Source of the DNA: Tipula vernalis
Taxonomy: Eukaryota; Arthropoda; Insecta; Diptera; Tipulidae
DNA: 64,000 nt
Reading direction: 5' to 3'
Assembly: GCA_958295665.1 (NCBI GenBank)
Contig: OY282560.1
Location: 42,347,044 to 42,411,043 of the forward strand
Shown: one piece after another, positions 25,349 through 36,689 of the stretch
Position numbering within the stretch: position 1 is the first letter of the stretch
Layout of the letters: every line of letters starts with the position of its first letter
Made by a program: the position numbers and the translations under genes
Notes under the pieces: model-generated
Seen by the model: only the letters and a program-made list of their open reading frames with translations
Database searches by the model: none
Told to the model about the DNA's origin: nothing

Positions 25349-27091
25349 TTCGGATTTTTACAGCTCTGAATCGGCTGAGCTATAGTAAGGTGATTTTCTT
25401 CGAATCGAACTTTCTTCGAAATGTATGGTATAGCAATTACAGGTCGCGTGACCAATCATTTGAGGTATCAAGAACCGCAATCGGAGCACAATTGCAGATT
25501 TTGGATTTTTACAGCTCTGAATCGGCGGAGCTATAGTAAGGTGATTTTCTTCGAATCGAACTTTCTTCGAAATGTATGGTATAGCAATTACAGGTCTCGT
25601 GACCTGTCATTTGAGGGATCAAGAACCGCAATCGGAGCACAATTGCAGATTTCGGATTTTTACAGCTCTGAATCGGCTGAGCTATAGTAAGGTGATTTTC
25701 TTCGAATCGAACTTTCTTCGAAATGTATGGTATAGCAATTACAGGTCGCGTGACCTATCATTTGGGGTATCAAGAACCGCAATCGGAGCACAATTGCAGA
25801 TTTCGGATTTTTACAGCTCTGAATCGGCGGAGCTATAGTAAGGTGATTTTCTTCGAATCGAACTTTCTTCGAAATGTATGGTATAGCAATTACAGGTCTC
25901 GTGACCTGTCATTTGAGGTATCAAGAACCGCAATCGGAGCACAATTGCAGATTTCGGATTTTTACAGCTCTGAATCGGCTGAGCTATAGTAAGGTGATTT
26001 TCTTCGAATCGAACTTTCTTCGAAATGTATGGTATAGCAATTAAAGGTCTCGTGGCCTATTATTTAAGGTATCAAGAACCGCAATCGGAGCACAATTGCA
26101 GATTTCGGATTTTTACAGCTCTGAATCGGCTGAGCTATAGTAAGGTGATTTTCTTCGAATCGAACTTTCTTCGAAATGTATGGTATAGCAATTACAGGTC
26201 GCGTGACCTATCATTTGAGGTATCAAGAACCGCAATCGGAGCACAATTGCAGATTTTGGATTTCTACAGCTCTGAATCGGCGGAGCTATAGTAAGGTGAT
26301 TTTCTTCGAATCGAACTTTCTTCGAAATGTATGGTATAGCAATTACAGGTCTCGTGACCTGTCATTTGAGGTATCAAGAACCGCAATCGGAGCACAATTG
26401 CAGATTTCGGATTTTTACAGCTCTGAATCGGCTGAGCTATAGTAAGGTGATTTTCTTCGAATCGAACTTTCTTCGAAATGTATGGTATAGCAATTACAGG
26501 TCTCGTGGCCTATTATTTAAGGTATCAAGAACCGCAATCGGAGCACAATTGCAGATTTCGGATTTTTACAGCTCTGAATCGGCTGAGCTATAGTAAGGTG
26601 ATTTTCTTCGAATCGAACTTTCTTCGAAATGTATGGTATAGCATTTACAGGTCTCATGACCTATCATTTAAGGTATCAAGAACCGCAATCGGAGCACAAT
26701 TGCAGATTTCGGATTTTTACAGCTCTGAATCGGCTGAGCTATAGTAAGGTGATTTTCTTCGAATCGAACTTTCTTCGAAATGTATGGTATAGCAATTACA
26801 GGTCTCGTGACCTATCATTTGAGGTATCAAGAACGGCAATCGGAGCTCTGAATCGGCTGAGCTATAGTAAGGTGATTTTCTTCGAATCGAACTTTCTTCG
26901 AAATGTATGGTATAGCAATTACAGGACTCGTGACCTATCATTTGAGGTATCAAGAACCGCAATCGGAGCACAATTGCAGATATCGGATTTTTACAGCTCT
27001 GAATCGGCTGAGCTATAGTAAGGTGATTTTCTTCGAATCGAACTTTCTACGAAATGTATGGTATAGCAATTACAGGTCTCGTGACCTATCA
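25349..27091 (+). repeat. 151-bp satellite array, right block
   Basis: The 151-bp monomers resume after the retrotransposon. Only A-type monomers are seen here; no 181-bp B form occurs. They alternate TCGCGTGACC, TCTCGTGACC and TCTCGTGGCC variants. One monomer near 26,847 lost CACAATTGCAGATTTCGGAT and neighbouring bases by joining GGAGC to AGCTCTG (microhomology AGC). The final monomers are more diverged (TTCTACGAAATG at 27,046), and the array ends in GTGACCTATCATT at about 27,091. Confidence 0.96.
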
Positions 27092-29855
27092 TTCAGAATT
27101 TCATCTAAAAATCATTCTAGAATCGCATTACCAACGTAAATACCGGATTTCATCACAATCGGTTCAGAAATAACCAAGCTTCATCCTAGTGGACATATTT
27201 CAGAATTTCATATAAAAATCATTCTAGAATCCCACTTAGAACATAAATGCTGGATTCCATCATAATCGATTAAGAAATAGCAAAGTTCCATCCTAATTGG
27301 CCATATTTCAGAATTGCATCTAAAGATCATTTTAGAATCGCATTACCAACGTAAATACCGGATTTCATCATAATCGTTTCAGAAATAACCAAGCTCCATC
27401 CTAGTGGCCATATTTTAGAATTTCATCTAAAGCTCATTCTAGAATCCCACTTAGAACATAAAAGCTGGATTCCATCAAAATCGATTAAGAAATAGCAAAG
27501 TTCCATCCTAATTGGCTATATTCCAGAATTGCATCTAAAAATCATTCTAGAATCGCATTACCAACGTAAACACCGGATTTCATCACAATCGGTTCAGAAA
27601 TAACCAAGCTCCATCCTAGTGACCAAATTTCAGAATTTCATCTAAACATCATTCTAGAATCGCATTTCCAACGTGAATGCCGGATTCCATCATAATCGAT
27701 TAAGAAATAGCCAAGCTACATCTTAACTGGCCATATTCCAGAATTTAATCTAAAGATCATTCTAGAATCGCATTACCAACGTAAATACCGGATTTCATCA
27801 CAATCGGTTCAGAAATAACCAAGTTTCATCCTAGTGGCCATATTTCAGAATTTCATCTAAAAATCATTCTAGAATCCCACTTAGAACATAAAAGCTGGAT
27901 TCCATCATAATCGATTAAGAAATAGCAAAGTTCCATCCTAATTGGCTATATTCCAGAATTTCATCTAAAAATCATTCTAGAATCGCATTACCAACGTAAA
28001 TACCGGATTTCATCACAATCGGTTCAGAAATAACCAAGCTCCATCCTAGTGGCCATATTTCAGAATTTCATCCAAAAATCATTCTACAATCGCATTTCCA
28101 ACGTAAATGCCGGATTCCATCATAATCGATTAAGAAATAGCCAAGCTCCATCCTAATTGGCCATATTCCAGAATTGCATCTAAAGATCATTCTAGAATCG
28201 CATTACCAACGTAAATACCGGATTTCATCACAATCGGTTCAGAAATAACCAAGCTTCATCCTAGTGGCCATATTTCAGAATTTCATCTAAAGCTCATTCT
28301 AGAATCCCACTTAGAACATAAAAGCTGGATTCCATCATAATCGATTAAGAAATAGCAAAGTTCCATCCTAATTGGCTATATTCCAGAATTTCATCTAAAG
28401 ATCATTCTAGAATCCCACTTAGAACATAAAAGCTGGATTCCATCATAATCGATTAAGAAATAGCAAAGTTCCATCCTAATTGGCTATATTTCAGAATTTC
28501 ATTTAAAAATCATTCTAGAATCGCATTAGCAACGTAAATACCGGATTTCATCACAATCGGTTCAGAAATAACCAAGCTTCATCCTAGTGACCATATTTCA
28601 GAATTTCATCTAAAGCTCATTCTAGAATCCCACTTAGAACATAAAAGCTGGATTCCATCATAATCGATTAAGAAATAGCAAAGTTCCATCCGAATTGGCT
28701 ATATTCCAGAATTTCATCTAAAAATCATTCTAGAATCGCATTACCAACGTAAATACCGGATTTCATCACAATCGGTTCAGAAATAACCAAGCTCCATCCT
28801 AGTGGCCATATTTCAGAATTTCATCCAAAAATCATTCTACAATCGCATTTCCAACGTAAATGCCGGATTCCATCATAATCGATTAAGAAATAGCCAAGCT
28901 CCATCCTAATTGGCCATATTCCAGAATTGCATCTAAAGATCATTCTAGAATCGCATTAGCAACGTAAATACCGGATTTCATCACAATCGGTTCAGAAATA
29001 ACCAAGCTCCATCCTAGTGACCATATTTCAGAATTTCATCTAAAAATCATTCTAGAATCGCATTTCCAACGTAAATGCCGGATTCCATCATAATCGATTA
29101 AGAAATAGCCAAGCTCCATCTTAATTGGCCATATTCCAGAATTGCATCTAAAGATCATTCTAGAATCGCATTACCAACGTAAATACCGGATTTCATCACA
29201 ATCGGTTCAGAAATAACCAAGCTCCATCCTAATTGGCCATATTTTTAGAATTTCATCTAAAGCTCATTCTAGAATATCGCTTAGAACATAATTGCCGGAT
29301 TCCATCATAATCGATTAAGAAATAGCCAAGCTCTATCCTAATTGGCCATATTCCAGAATTGCGTCTAAAGATCATTCTAGAATTGCTTTACAAACATAAA
29401 TACCGGATTCCATCATAATCAGTTAAGAAATAACCAAGCTCCATCCTAGTGGGCATAAATGGCGGATTTTATCATAATCGGTTAATATTTAGCCAAGTTC
29501 CATCCTAATTGGATATATTCCAGAATTTCATCTAAAAATCATTCTAGAATCGTATTTCCAACGTAAATACCGGATTTCATCATAATCGATTAAGAAATTA
29601 CCAAGCTTCACCCTAGCGGCCATATCTCAGAAATTCATCTCAAAATCATTGTAGTATCCAATTTCCAACGTAAATGCCGGATTTCATCATAATCGCTTAA
29701 GAAATAACCAAACTCCATCTTAATTTGTCACATTCCAGAATTTCATCTAAAAATCATTCTAGAATTCAATTTCCATCGTAAATGCCGGATTTCATCATAT
29801 TCTGTTAATAAATAGAAAAGATCCATCCTGATTGGCCATATTCTAGAATTTTAAC
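27092..29855 (+). repeat. 107-108-bp satellite array with two monomer types
   Basis: Second tandem repeat, unrelated in sequence to the first. CAGAATTTCATCTAAA starts at 27,094, 27,201 and 27,309, giving a period of 107-108 bp. Type 1 reads CGCATTACCAACGTAAATAC with CGGTTCAGAAATAACC. Type 2 reads CCCACTTAGAACATAAAAGC with CGATTAAGAAATAGC. In the left part they mostly alternate, giving a dimer of about 215 bp. An intermediate form (CGCATTTCCAACG with CGATTAAG) occurs near 27,660, 28,090, 28,850 and 29,060. From about 29,400 copies diverge and one is shortened, and the array ends near 29,855. Confidence 0.95.
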
Positions 29856-29978
29856 CAATTAATACAGATTTTAAATTGCGTTTTATCACTGTGTTGGCGA
29901 TAAAAAGCAATAGAATTTTTTTTTGTACCAGCTTGGGCAATTATTTAATCAAGAATGATCGCAATAGGAGCAGGTCGT

Positions 29979-30058
29979 TAGTGATGTGCTAAATCGATCT
30001 TTTTTGTTCATTTTCTCATATGATTTTTTAAAAAAAAAGATCGATTTAGCCCATTACT
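29979..30058. repeat. Inverted repeat, about 28-bp arms
   Basis: GCTAAATCGATCTTTTTT (left, ending about 30,006) and AAAAAAGATCGATTTAGC (right, about 30,033-30,050) are perfect reverse complements. The outer bases (TTAGTGATGT against CCATTACTAC) extend pairing with a few mismatches. The loop is about 25 bases. It could be a small MITE or foldback element, or a strong RNA hairpin. It sits just right of the 108-bp satellite. Confidence 0.8.
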
Positions 30059-31617
30059 ACAGGTCGTACTTATTTGTACTCTCGTTTCTTATATTTGTGT
30101 CCTCTCTTTGTTTCTTCAGCCCAACCTTCAAAGTCCAAATACATCCATCCTCTCGATTAGCTCTAGGTAAATACTTTCGTTTTCGAATGTTTGTATTTGC
30201 TTAGTTGTAATTATTCGTCATGCAAATGCTCCTGCCCGTTTCAACATCGTTCCGTTTCTCTAAATAAATCATTCGCATAAAAAGTGTATCGTTCAAGATG
30301 AGGCTCGATCGAACGGCATATGCAACCTACCTTTGTCCGTTACAGCCATGTCTACCATGATTTTCTACTGTGCTACGTTGGTCATGACGGTGCTAATATT
30401 TTAAAAATATATTTAACGATTTAACTAATAGTAATTAATCAAGACGTATTTCTGAATTTTTCGCTTAGTTTTCTTGTTGCTTTATTTTGAATTGTGTTCA
30501 AATTTATCAACATTTTTCAACTATAATTCAAGACGTTCAAACGATATTATCGTTGTTTGCTTAATGAATAATTACTAGATTTTGACGAACCCACCAATTT
30601 GATGTAATCCTTGATAAGCGCCTCAAAATTGTTGTCCACATTTAATAAAACTAAATATTTTTTTTTTGGATATTTTTTATTACAAAAACATTTTCTTTAT
30701 TAATTTAATTTTTAATTACTAAATTTTTTTTTTATCATCTTCATTTTTTATCATCATATAATTAAATATATAATATGTAGTTTTTCACCTCACATCTCAC
30801 ATGTACGTACGTAATAATATATTTTATATTATTTATAAATAAATGAATAAAATTTAATTTTTTTTTTTTAACAATTTCTTGGGAGATTTTTTATGTTTGA
30901 GCGATTTTTTTGTTTTATTAATTAATATGTAATTAATAAATTCTCTAAAAATTAAAAAATATATATATGTATTTGAATAATAATGTGTTGAGATATTTTT
31001 ATATTTTTTTTTTTTTGTAAAAGATGTTATTTGAGTAAAAATTAAATGATGACATACTAAAAAATTATAAATAAATCAAAAAGCTGCATTATTTACAAGT
31101 TTGGTTTTTTTATAATAAATTTATTTCAATAAAGAGAGAAAAATAATATAATTATAATTAAAGGTATAATAATAATAATAATTCATTTAATAACTAGAAA
31201 AAAATATATATGTATATATAAACTGAGTATTTTATTTATAATTCATTTTCATTTAAAAGAAAATCATAAAAAGTAGTTTTGGTTTTGTTTTCTTTTTTTT
31301 TTGTAATAATAATAAAAATTATACAAAATAATTTGTGATGTTCGATTTGAAATTGTTTGTATACTAGAGTAGAGCGTTGTCGTCAAGATAATAAATACGA
31401 AATAATCAAAAATATGTAGAGAGTTTGATAACGATAAGTGTGTGTCTCGACTAGCATTTAAAAATACATACATTAATAATTATATATTTGTATATAATTA
31501 ATAAAGAGAAATTATAGAATTCACTTTCGAATAACAACATTGAATATCAATGATGGAATTAATAAATTTAATCAATTTTATAAGTGAAAAAAAAAAAAAA
31601 AAATTGTGTTCGGCCGC

Positions 31618-31637
31618 CATCTATACCCGGATAGATG
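31618..31637. repeat. Short hairpin in AT-rich 3' region
   Basis: CATCTAT and ATAGATG are perfect 7-bp arms around the loop ACCCGG. It lies in a small GC-rich island (31,608-31,640, including CGGCCGCC) inside otherwise extremely AT-rich sequence downstream of Rbfox1. It may be a structured 3' UTR element. Confidence 0.5.
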
Positions 31638-33344
31638 CGACTAAGAATAAATTATAAAAATGATTTTTGTGTTTTTGTAGAGTTTTTATAGCGAGGACAC
31701 ATTTCCATATTAATTTATATGAGATTTATTATTATTAATTAATAATTTTTTAGTCTACTTTTTTTGTTTTAATTTAATTTATTTATTAAATTCTACTATT
31801 TTTGTTTTATTTATTAATTTTAATGAACGTTACGACATTACTATATATATACATATATATACCATACATATATATACCTATATATATAAATTTTTCATTT
31901 TATCCGATATGCATATTGGGTTTTCATTTTCTTTTGTTTGATTTAAATTAAAATGTATTTTAACTTTTTAAAATACATAATTATAATTATATAACAGCAG
32001 CTTAATTTTATTGTTCGTATGTTGGCTTTATTTAGTTTGTGCAAAAATAATTAATTTATGTTTGTTTAAAATATTTGAGCGTTCTGAGTATTTTTTGTTA
32101 AAAAATAAAAAAATAATAATAATAATATTTATTTAAATATTTACAAATACAAAATATATAAGTCTAAACAAAATATTTTATGCTGATTAGATTTTGTGCG
32201 TGAATAATTTAAAAAAATAAAACTTAAAATAAAAATAAAAAATTATGGCGGAGATCAGATCATAAAAAGTACCGATAAAATATAACAATTTTCACATAGA
32301 AAACAACAAATTAAAATTAAAATAATTTTTAATTTTGTATTTATTTATAAATAAGCTGCCATTTTATATCCTCTTGTATTTTTAATCTTATAACTAATTA
32401 TAATTTAAAAATTAATTAATAATATTTTTTTTTTTTTATATTTTTAATTCATATTTTTTTAAAAACATCAACTTTGGCTTGCGATTTCGAGAAAAAATAA
32501 AAATAAAATTATTTATTTCAATTTTTTTTTTTTTGTATTTAGCTTACAATTATATTTATATATTTAATTTTTTTTATATAAAAATACATCAGGAAAAATC
32601 GATGTATATAATAATTATTTTTAAATTAATTTGAGTAAATTTATTAATTTGAGTATTTACACTGGGGTTAAAAATAATAATATTTTTGTTTATTTGTAAT
32701 AATAAAAATAATAATTAAAAGGGATTTTTCCAGTGAGTTATTTATTTAATTTGTGAGTCTGTGTGGCACGTTGGCACATTAAATATGTTTATATATATAA
32801 TAATAATAATTAAAAATTTTAGATTTAAAATTTATTTTTGCCAAATTAAAAATTGAGATAAATCCCTTATTTATATGCGTTTATATGTATATGTATATAT
32901 TTATAGAGAGAAATAATTTTATTTATATACTTTAGAGAGATTTTTTTTATGTTTTGTAAATATATTTATTTATTTATAAAGGTACAAATATATTTTTTAT
33001 TTTTTTTATTTAAATTAAATATTCATTAATTTATAAATTTTTTAGTTTTATAAAAACGAATCTACTATTTTTTTATATATATATCATGGATTTGTATTTT
33101 ATTATGTCATGGTTCTTTTATTTATTATATTATTTTATAGAAAATAATTAAAAATTTTACTTTTCTTTATATTTTAAAAAATATATATGTTTGTGTATAT
33201 CAATAATACAATATCAATCTATTATTATAATAATAGTTTTACTAAATTAAATGTAAAAAAAAAAAAAAATTCTAAGAAATACAAAAAAAAAACCAAAAAA
33301 TATATAAAACTAATACGAGAACGAATTTTGTAGACTTTTTGTGT

Positions 33345-33389
33345 TTAATATGGTGTAAATCTATTGTATCCACTTCGATACATTGCCGC
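33345..33389 (-). CDS. Rbfox1: Rbfox1 last coding exon, AAMYRSGYNRFTPY
   Basis: The coding part is 45 bp, phase 0 to the TAA stop (33,345-33,347). It reads AAMYRSGYNRFTPY. The YR-GYNRF-PY end is the hallmark C-terminus of Rbfox proteins and acts as a nuclear localisation signal in the family. The acceptor is TTTTAG, preceded by an AT-rich tract. The 3' UTR continues to lower coordinates. Confidence 0.9.
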   Translation of the reverse strand, partial: AAMYRSGYNRFTPY

Positions 33390-33456
33390 CTAAAATAATA
33401 ATAATAAAAATATTTAATTTATGTTTGTAAAGTTTCAAAAGAACTTAAAAGCTTAC

Positions 33457-33520
33457 CCCATAGCCTGGTACAGGTCCTATACCATGTCCTAAATAAGGAT
33501 CTGCGTATTCACGGCCGTAA
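33457..33520 (-). CDS. Rbfox1: Rbfox1 penultimate exon, YGREYADPYLGHGIGPVPG
   Basis: Internal exon of 64 bp. It completes Gly and reads YGREYADPYLGHGIGPVPGYG, ending in phase 0. The YGR-YADPY pattern matches the YGRVY-ADPYH segment of vertebrate Rbfox C-termini. The acceptor is AATAG, reached after a 13.9-kb intron full of mobile elements. The donor is GTAAGC. The next intron is only 67 bp. Confidence 0.9.
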
Positions 33521-34254
33521 CTATTGAATAACAAACACATAAATTTAGATCCGATAATTTAAAAACTGATAAGTTATGGAATTTATAATTTTATAATTTA
33601 GTATAATGAGGAATGGAATAATGCTGGAATAAATGATAGATTAGCAATGAAAAAATTATGGTATGTGTACTTACGTTTTTTGGTTAATCTTAATGGATTA
33701 AGGATTTGGAACTATGACTAAAATAAAAAATGTTTTTGAGGGGGTTGATGTATTCGACGTAGCATAATAATAAAGACATAGTCAATGAACATAAACAAAA
33801 TACGATTTTCGCGAACTGTATAACAATGATTGCAACATTCAGAGGGGTTGGGGACAGCGGCCCGCGCCATTTAACTTGATATAATCGCGAGTCACTAATT
33901 TGATTCTCAGAAAAATTTAACTTTTATTTTCTACCATTAAAATGTATCCGTTTATCAACTTTTATAAAACCTTGGCTTATTTTAATTGACTTTTGAACCA
34001 CTTTAAGGTATTTAGTTTTGATTTGAACTGTTTTAAGTAATTTACCAAGTTTTTGGTTGGACGAAGTTTTATGTGGAATTTATTTTTGGAAAAACACCAA
34101 CAGAGAGTGAGAAAAAATATTTTCGTTTAAGTGGAAAGATATTCGAAACATTTACATATTTGTATTCTGTTTGCATACAAAATTATCTGTTTAGCCAATA
34201 AAATTTCGTTTTAAAAATTTTGTGTCGTCAGGCGTAAAAGACATTAACAGTTAA
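33521..34254 (-). other. Start of large Rbfox1 intron, no feature seen
   Basis: AT-rich intron sequence from the acceptor side of the penultimate exon. A slightly GC-richer patch near 33,840-33,900 (GGACAGCGGCCCGCGCC) has no recognisable coding potential. Confidence 0.5.
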
Positions 34255-34483
34255 ACTATGGGCAAGAATAAAAAAACCGAGAAAATAATAATGGGTAAAA
34301 TAGCACAACTATGGAAGTTACCGGCAAGGCAAATTTTTCATCTATTATTAAAGAAATACAGAATAGTTTGCTGAAAGCAAATAAAGAAGTGGAAGGAATG
34401 AAACGCCGTAAGAGGAACTCGTATTAAAAGAACGTGAAATCGAACGGTTACGTGCGGAAATTGAAAAGCTAAAATATTGGGGG
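34255..34483 (+). pseudogene. Coiled-coil fragment, probably transposon ORF
   Basis: Starts near ATGGGCAAGAATAAA. One frame reads SIIKEIQNSLLKANKEVEGM. After a shift the next reads ELVLKEREIERLRAEIEKLK followed by YWG and a stop at 34,484-34,486. The heptad Leu/Ile spacing and high Lys/Glu content indicate a coiled coil, as in ORF1 or gag proteins of retroelements. The frame is broken at least once. It directly abuts the hAT left end. I do not recognise the family. Confidence 0.4.
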
Positions 34484-36664
34484 TAGAGGGTTCTTCCCGG
34501 GAATACTCGGGCGGGAATTCTCAGGAAATTTCCTAATTTTTTGTTTCCCGTTTCCCGGGAAAAAAACTAAAAATTCCCGGGATTTTTTGTATTTTCTTAA
34601 TTTTTTAATCAATTAACACACGGGCATTTTCTATCAATTAGCACAATATAGTTGCAAGGGTTCGTCAACAAGCGGGTGAATAAGGCGTTTGCAACATGTA
34701 TATACACGAAATACAAATGACGATCAAAAGGCTGGCCCAAGCAATTTAGGAAAAGTTTTATAAAATTATACGAAACAAACTATAATTTAATTTTTTACTA
34801 AAAGGCAATCTTTGGTAGAAATAGTAGCAAGACTGCGGCACTTGATGGGTTTTCAATTGAGATTGCGGCACTTGATGGATTTTCAATCCACGGTATAAAC
34901 AAAAGCGAATTTATTTGCCAATCACTACATGATAGGCAATATAGATTACCAAAAGGAAAAACTGATTCACGAATTCTGTTGTAATTGAAAAATCTGATAT
35001 TGTAACAAAAATTAAATTTCATAAAGATAAATATGGTAAATTCAGCCTGACATTAAGTGAATGGACGAATCGGCGCTACTTAAATATAAATATCCATTTT
35101 GACAACCATAATCTAACTTAGGATTAGTAGCTTATACAGCTGATAAAACACTTGAACTGGTCAATTTAAAACTATTTGATTTTGGTATAAATTCAACAGA
35201 TGTAGTCGCATCAACCAAAGATGGTGCTGCCGTGATGGTATAATTTGGAGCATTGTCTGAATATATCCACCAATATGTTAAAATAATGATGAAAATAAAT
35301 ATAGCTCCAGTACCGAAGAAAATAATATTCTGAAAGTGATAATGATGATCAATCAAACGGTGATATAGCCCCGAGATGTGAACGTGGCGATATTAATGGT
35401 GCATTGCAAATGGTAAGAAAAATTGCAAAAAATTTTTAAAATGTCACCGAAAAGAAATTCAATTCTTCAAGAGTATGTGAAGCAAAATTACGGAATGGAA
35501 TTAATTTTGCTTTTGGATTGTAAGACCAGATGGAATAGCATTGTGATCATGATTGAAAGATTTATAAAAATTGTCGAGAGGCATTAAATGATTTGGGATC
35601 CCTTACTGAATGACAATTAGTTACGTAACCCAAAATCATCCATTGAATTACCGAGACCCAAACCACGACATGCATCAATAAACTCCAATTATTGAATAAG
35701 CACATAACAAATTATTAAACATAAAATGATAATTGGAATTGGAACAAAGTATTAAGCAATACTTTGTTAAAAGCGAAACAAAAAGTAATAAAATTAGGAC
35801 AACAAAGTCAGCAGAAAATAACCACACACGCCGCGCTTGACGAAATTAAATTCCAAATTAAAATTGATATCTCAGCATTATTTTGTAGAAATTGTTCGCC
35901 TTAAGCTAACCAAAATATAATAATCGTTCTTAACTCAAACGAGTAACATTTGTAAAACAAATTGCATTAAAATAAATAAATTATTACGTTAAACTAAATA
36001 TTTTTTTGGAGTATTATTTAAACACTGAGTTCACCCATTGGGCACGCTCACCGCTCTCTTAACCATTTCGTGTAAACCCATAGTGGGACCATAACTAATT
36101 ATATCCCAATATTGTTGAATATTTTCAATGCGCTTCAGCCATTTAAATTAGCTGTCAAAGCTTTGGGAAGATGTGATGCAAATTTGGTTTTTTGTTTGAA
36201 TCTTTACGTGCAAATGAAAATAATATTTGAACAGAGTTACTGGAAGTTTTTTGACGTAGCATTAAAAAACGAAGAAACCAAGAGCTTGTGCCGTTCGTCA
36301 AATATACGGAAATGCGGGAAACATTACAACAAATCTGCAGAAGTGTTGAACCTGCAGTTGCTGGATGTTGTAATAACCATCCAACCTACTTCAATTGAAA
36401 GTGAAAGGGTATTTTCGGCCTCATCTAATTTTGCAGAAAGAGACGAACTTCGTTGAGGTTGTTTTATATACATTTTATGTGGTGTTGATATCTGTATAGT
36501 ACATAGTCTATTCGTAATTTATGATTTTATTTTATTTTTATATTTTGAAATAAATTTAATGTATTATTTCTTTTGTTTTTTAATTTCTCGGGAATCCCGG
36601 GAAAATTAGTTTCAAATTTCCCGTTTCACGGGAACAAAAAAAATCCGGAAAAAAGCACCCACTA
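34484..36664 (+). mobile_element. Degraded hAT DNA transposon
   Basis: Imperfect terminal inverted repeats: TAGAGGGTTCTTCCCGGGA at the left, and the reverse complement of the right end reads TAGTGGGTGCTTTTTTCCGG. Subterminal CCCGGGA-rich sequences also occur in inverted orientation (34,540-34,580 and 36,585-36,632). Between them are decayed hAT transposase pieces: LSEWTNRRYLNINIHF near 35,055, LVAYTADKTLEL and VVASTKDGAAVM near 35,130-35,240, a fragment near 35,455-35,590, LQPFKLAVKALGR near 36,124 and the C-terminal dimerisation-type PTSIESERVFSASS near 36,386. Stops and frameshifts interrupt it throughout. No matching 8-bp target duplication is visible. Confidence 0.82.
36112..36456 (+). 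pseudogene. hAT transposase C-terminal remnant
   Basis: Open stretch of 114 codons within the hAT element. The start reads LQPFKLAVKALGRCDANL and the end reads VVITIQPTSIESERVFSASS. The latter is the conserved C-terminal region of hAT transposases that mediates dimerisation. The frame stops at TGA directly after RDELR, earlier than the family normally ends, and upstream domains are in other frames, so it is not functional. Confidence 0.78.
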
Positions 36665-36682
36665 ATTAGTGGGTGCTTTTTT
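36649..36682. repeat. Perfect 34-bp palindrome at hAT right end
   Basis: AAAAAAGCACCCACTAA and TTAGTGGGTGCTTTTTT are exact reverse complements with no spacer. The left arm is the right terminal inverted repeat of the hAT element. The right arm is a second copy of that terminus pointing outward, as if a related element end is abutted head to head. Confidence 0.88.
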
Positions 36683-36689
36683 GTTGGGA

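Larger units (their letters stand above)
29856..33344 (-). other. Rbfox1: AT-rich 3' flank and 3' UTR of Rbfox1
   Basis: No coding sequence is recognised. The part nearest the stop codon (about 30,600-33,344) is extremely AT-rich, with long A/T runs and TATATA stretches. It should contain the Rbfox1 3' UTR. Many candidate minus-strand AATAAA hexamers (TTTATT on the plus strand, for example near 30,480 and 30,697) occur, so the cleavage site cannot be chosen by eye. One minus-strand TGCATG (Rbfox-type motif) lies at 30,219-30,224. The 30,060-30,400 part is less AT-rich and carries no recognised feature. Confidence 0.55.

Noticed and set aside
1..27091. Dozens of open frames of 66-129 codons with near-identical products (ending SESAEL), plus minus-strand ones
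   Set aside because: They are the satellite monomer read in three frames; 151 is not divisible by three so the frame moves each unit. No codon bias, no conserved start context and no domain. The array, not a protein family, is being repeated.
1..29855. CRISPR-like array of repeats
   Set aside because: Units are 107-181 bp tandem copies without unique spacers, in a eukaryotic genome.
34798..35356. Two minus-strand open frames of 74 codons
   Set aside because: They lie over decayed hAT transposase read on the plus strand and show no domain.
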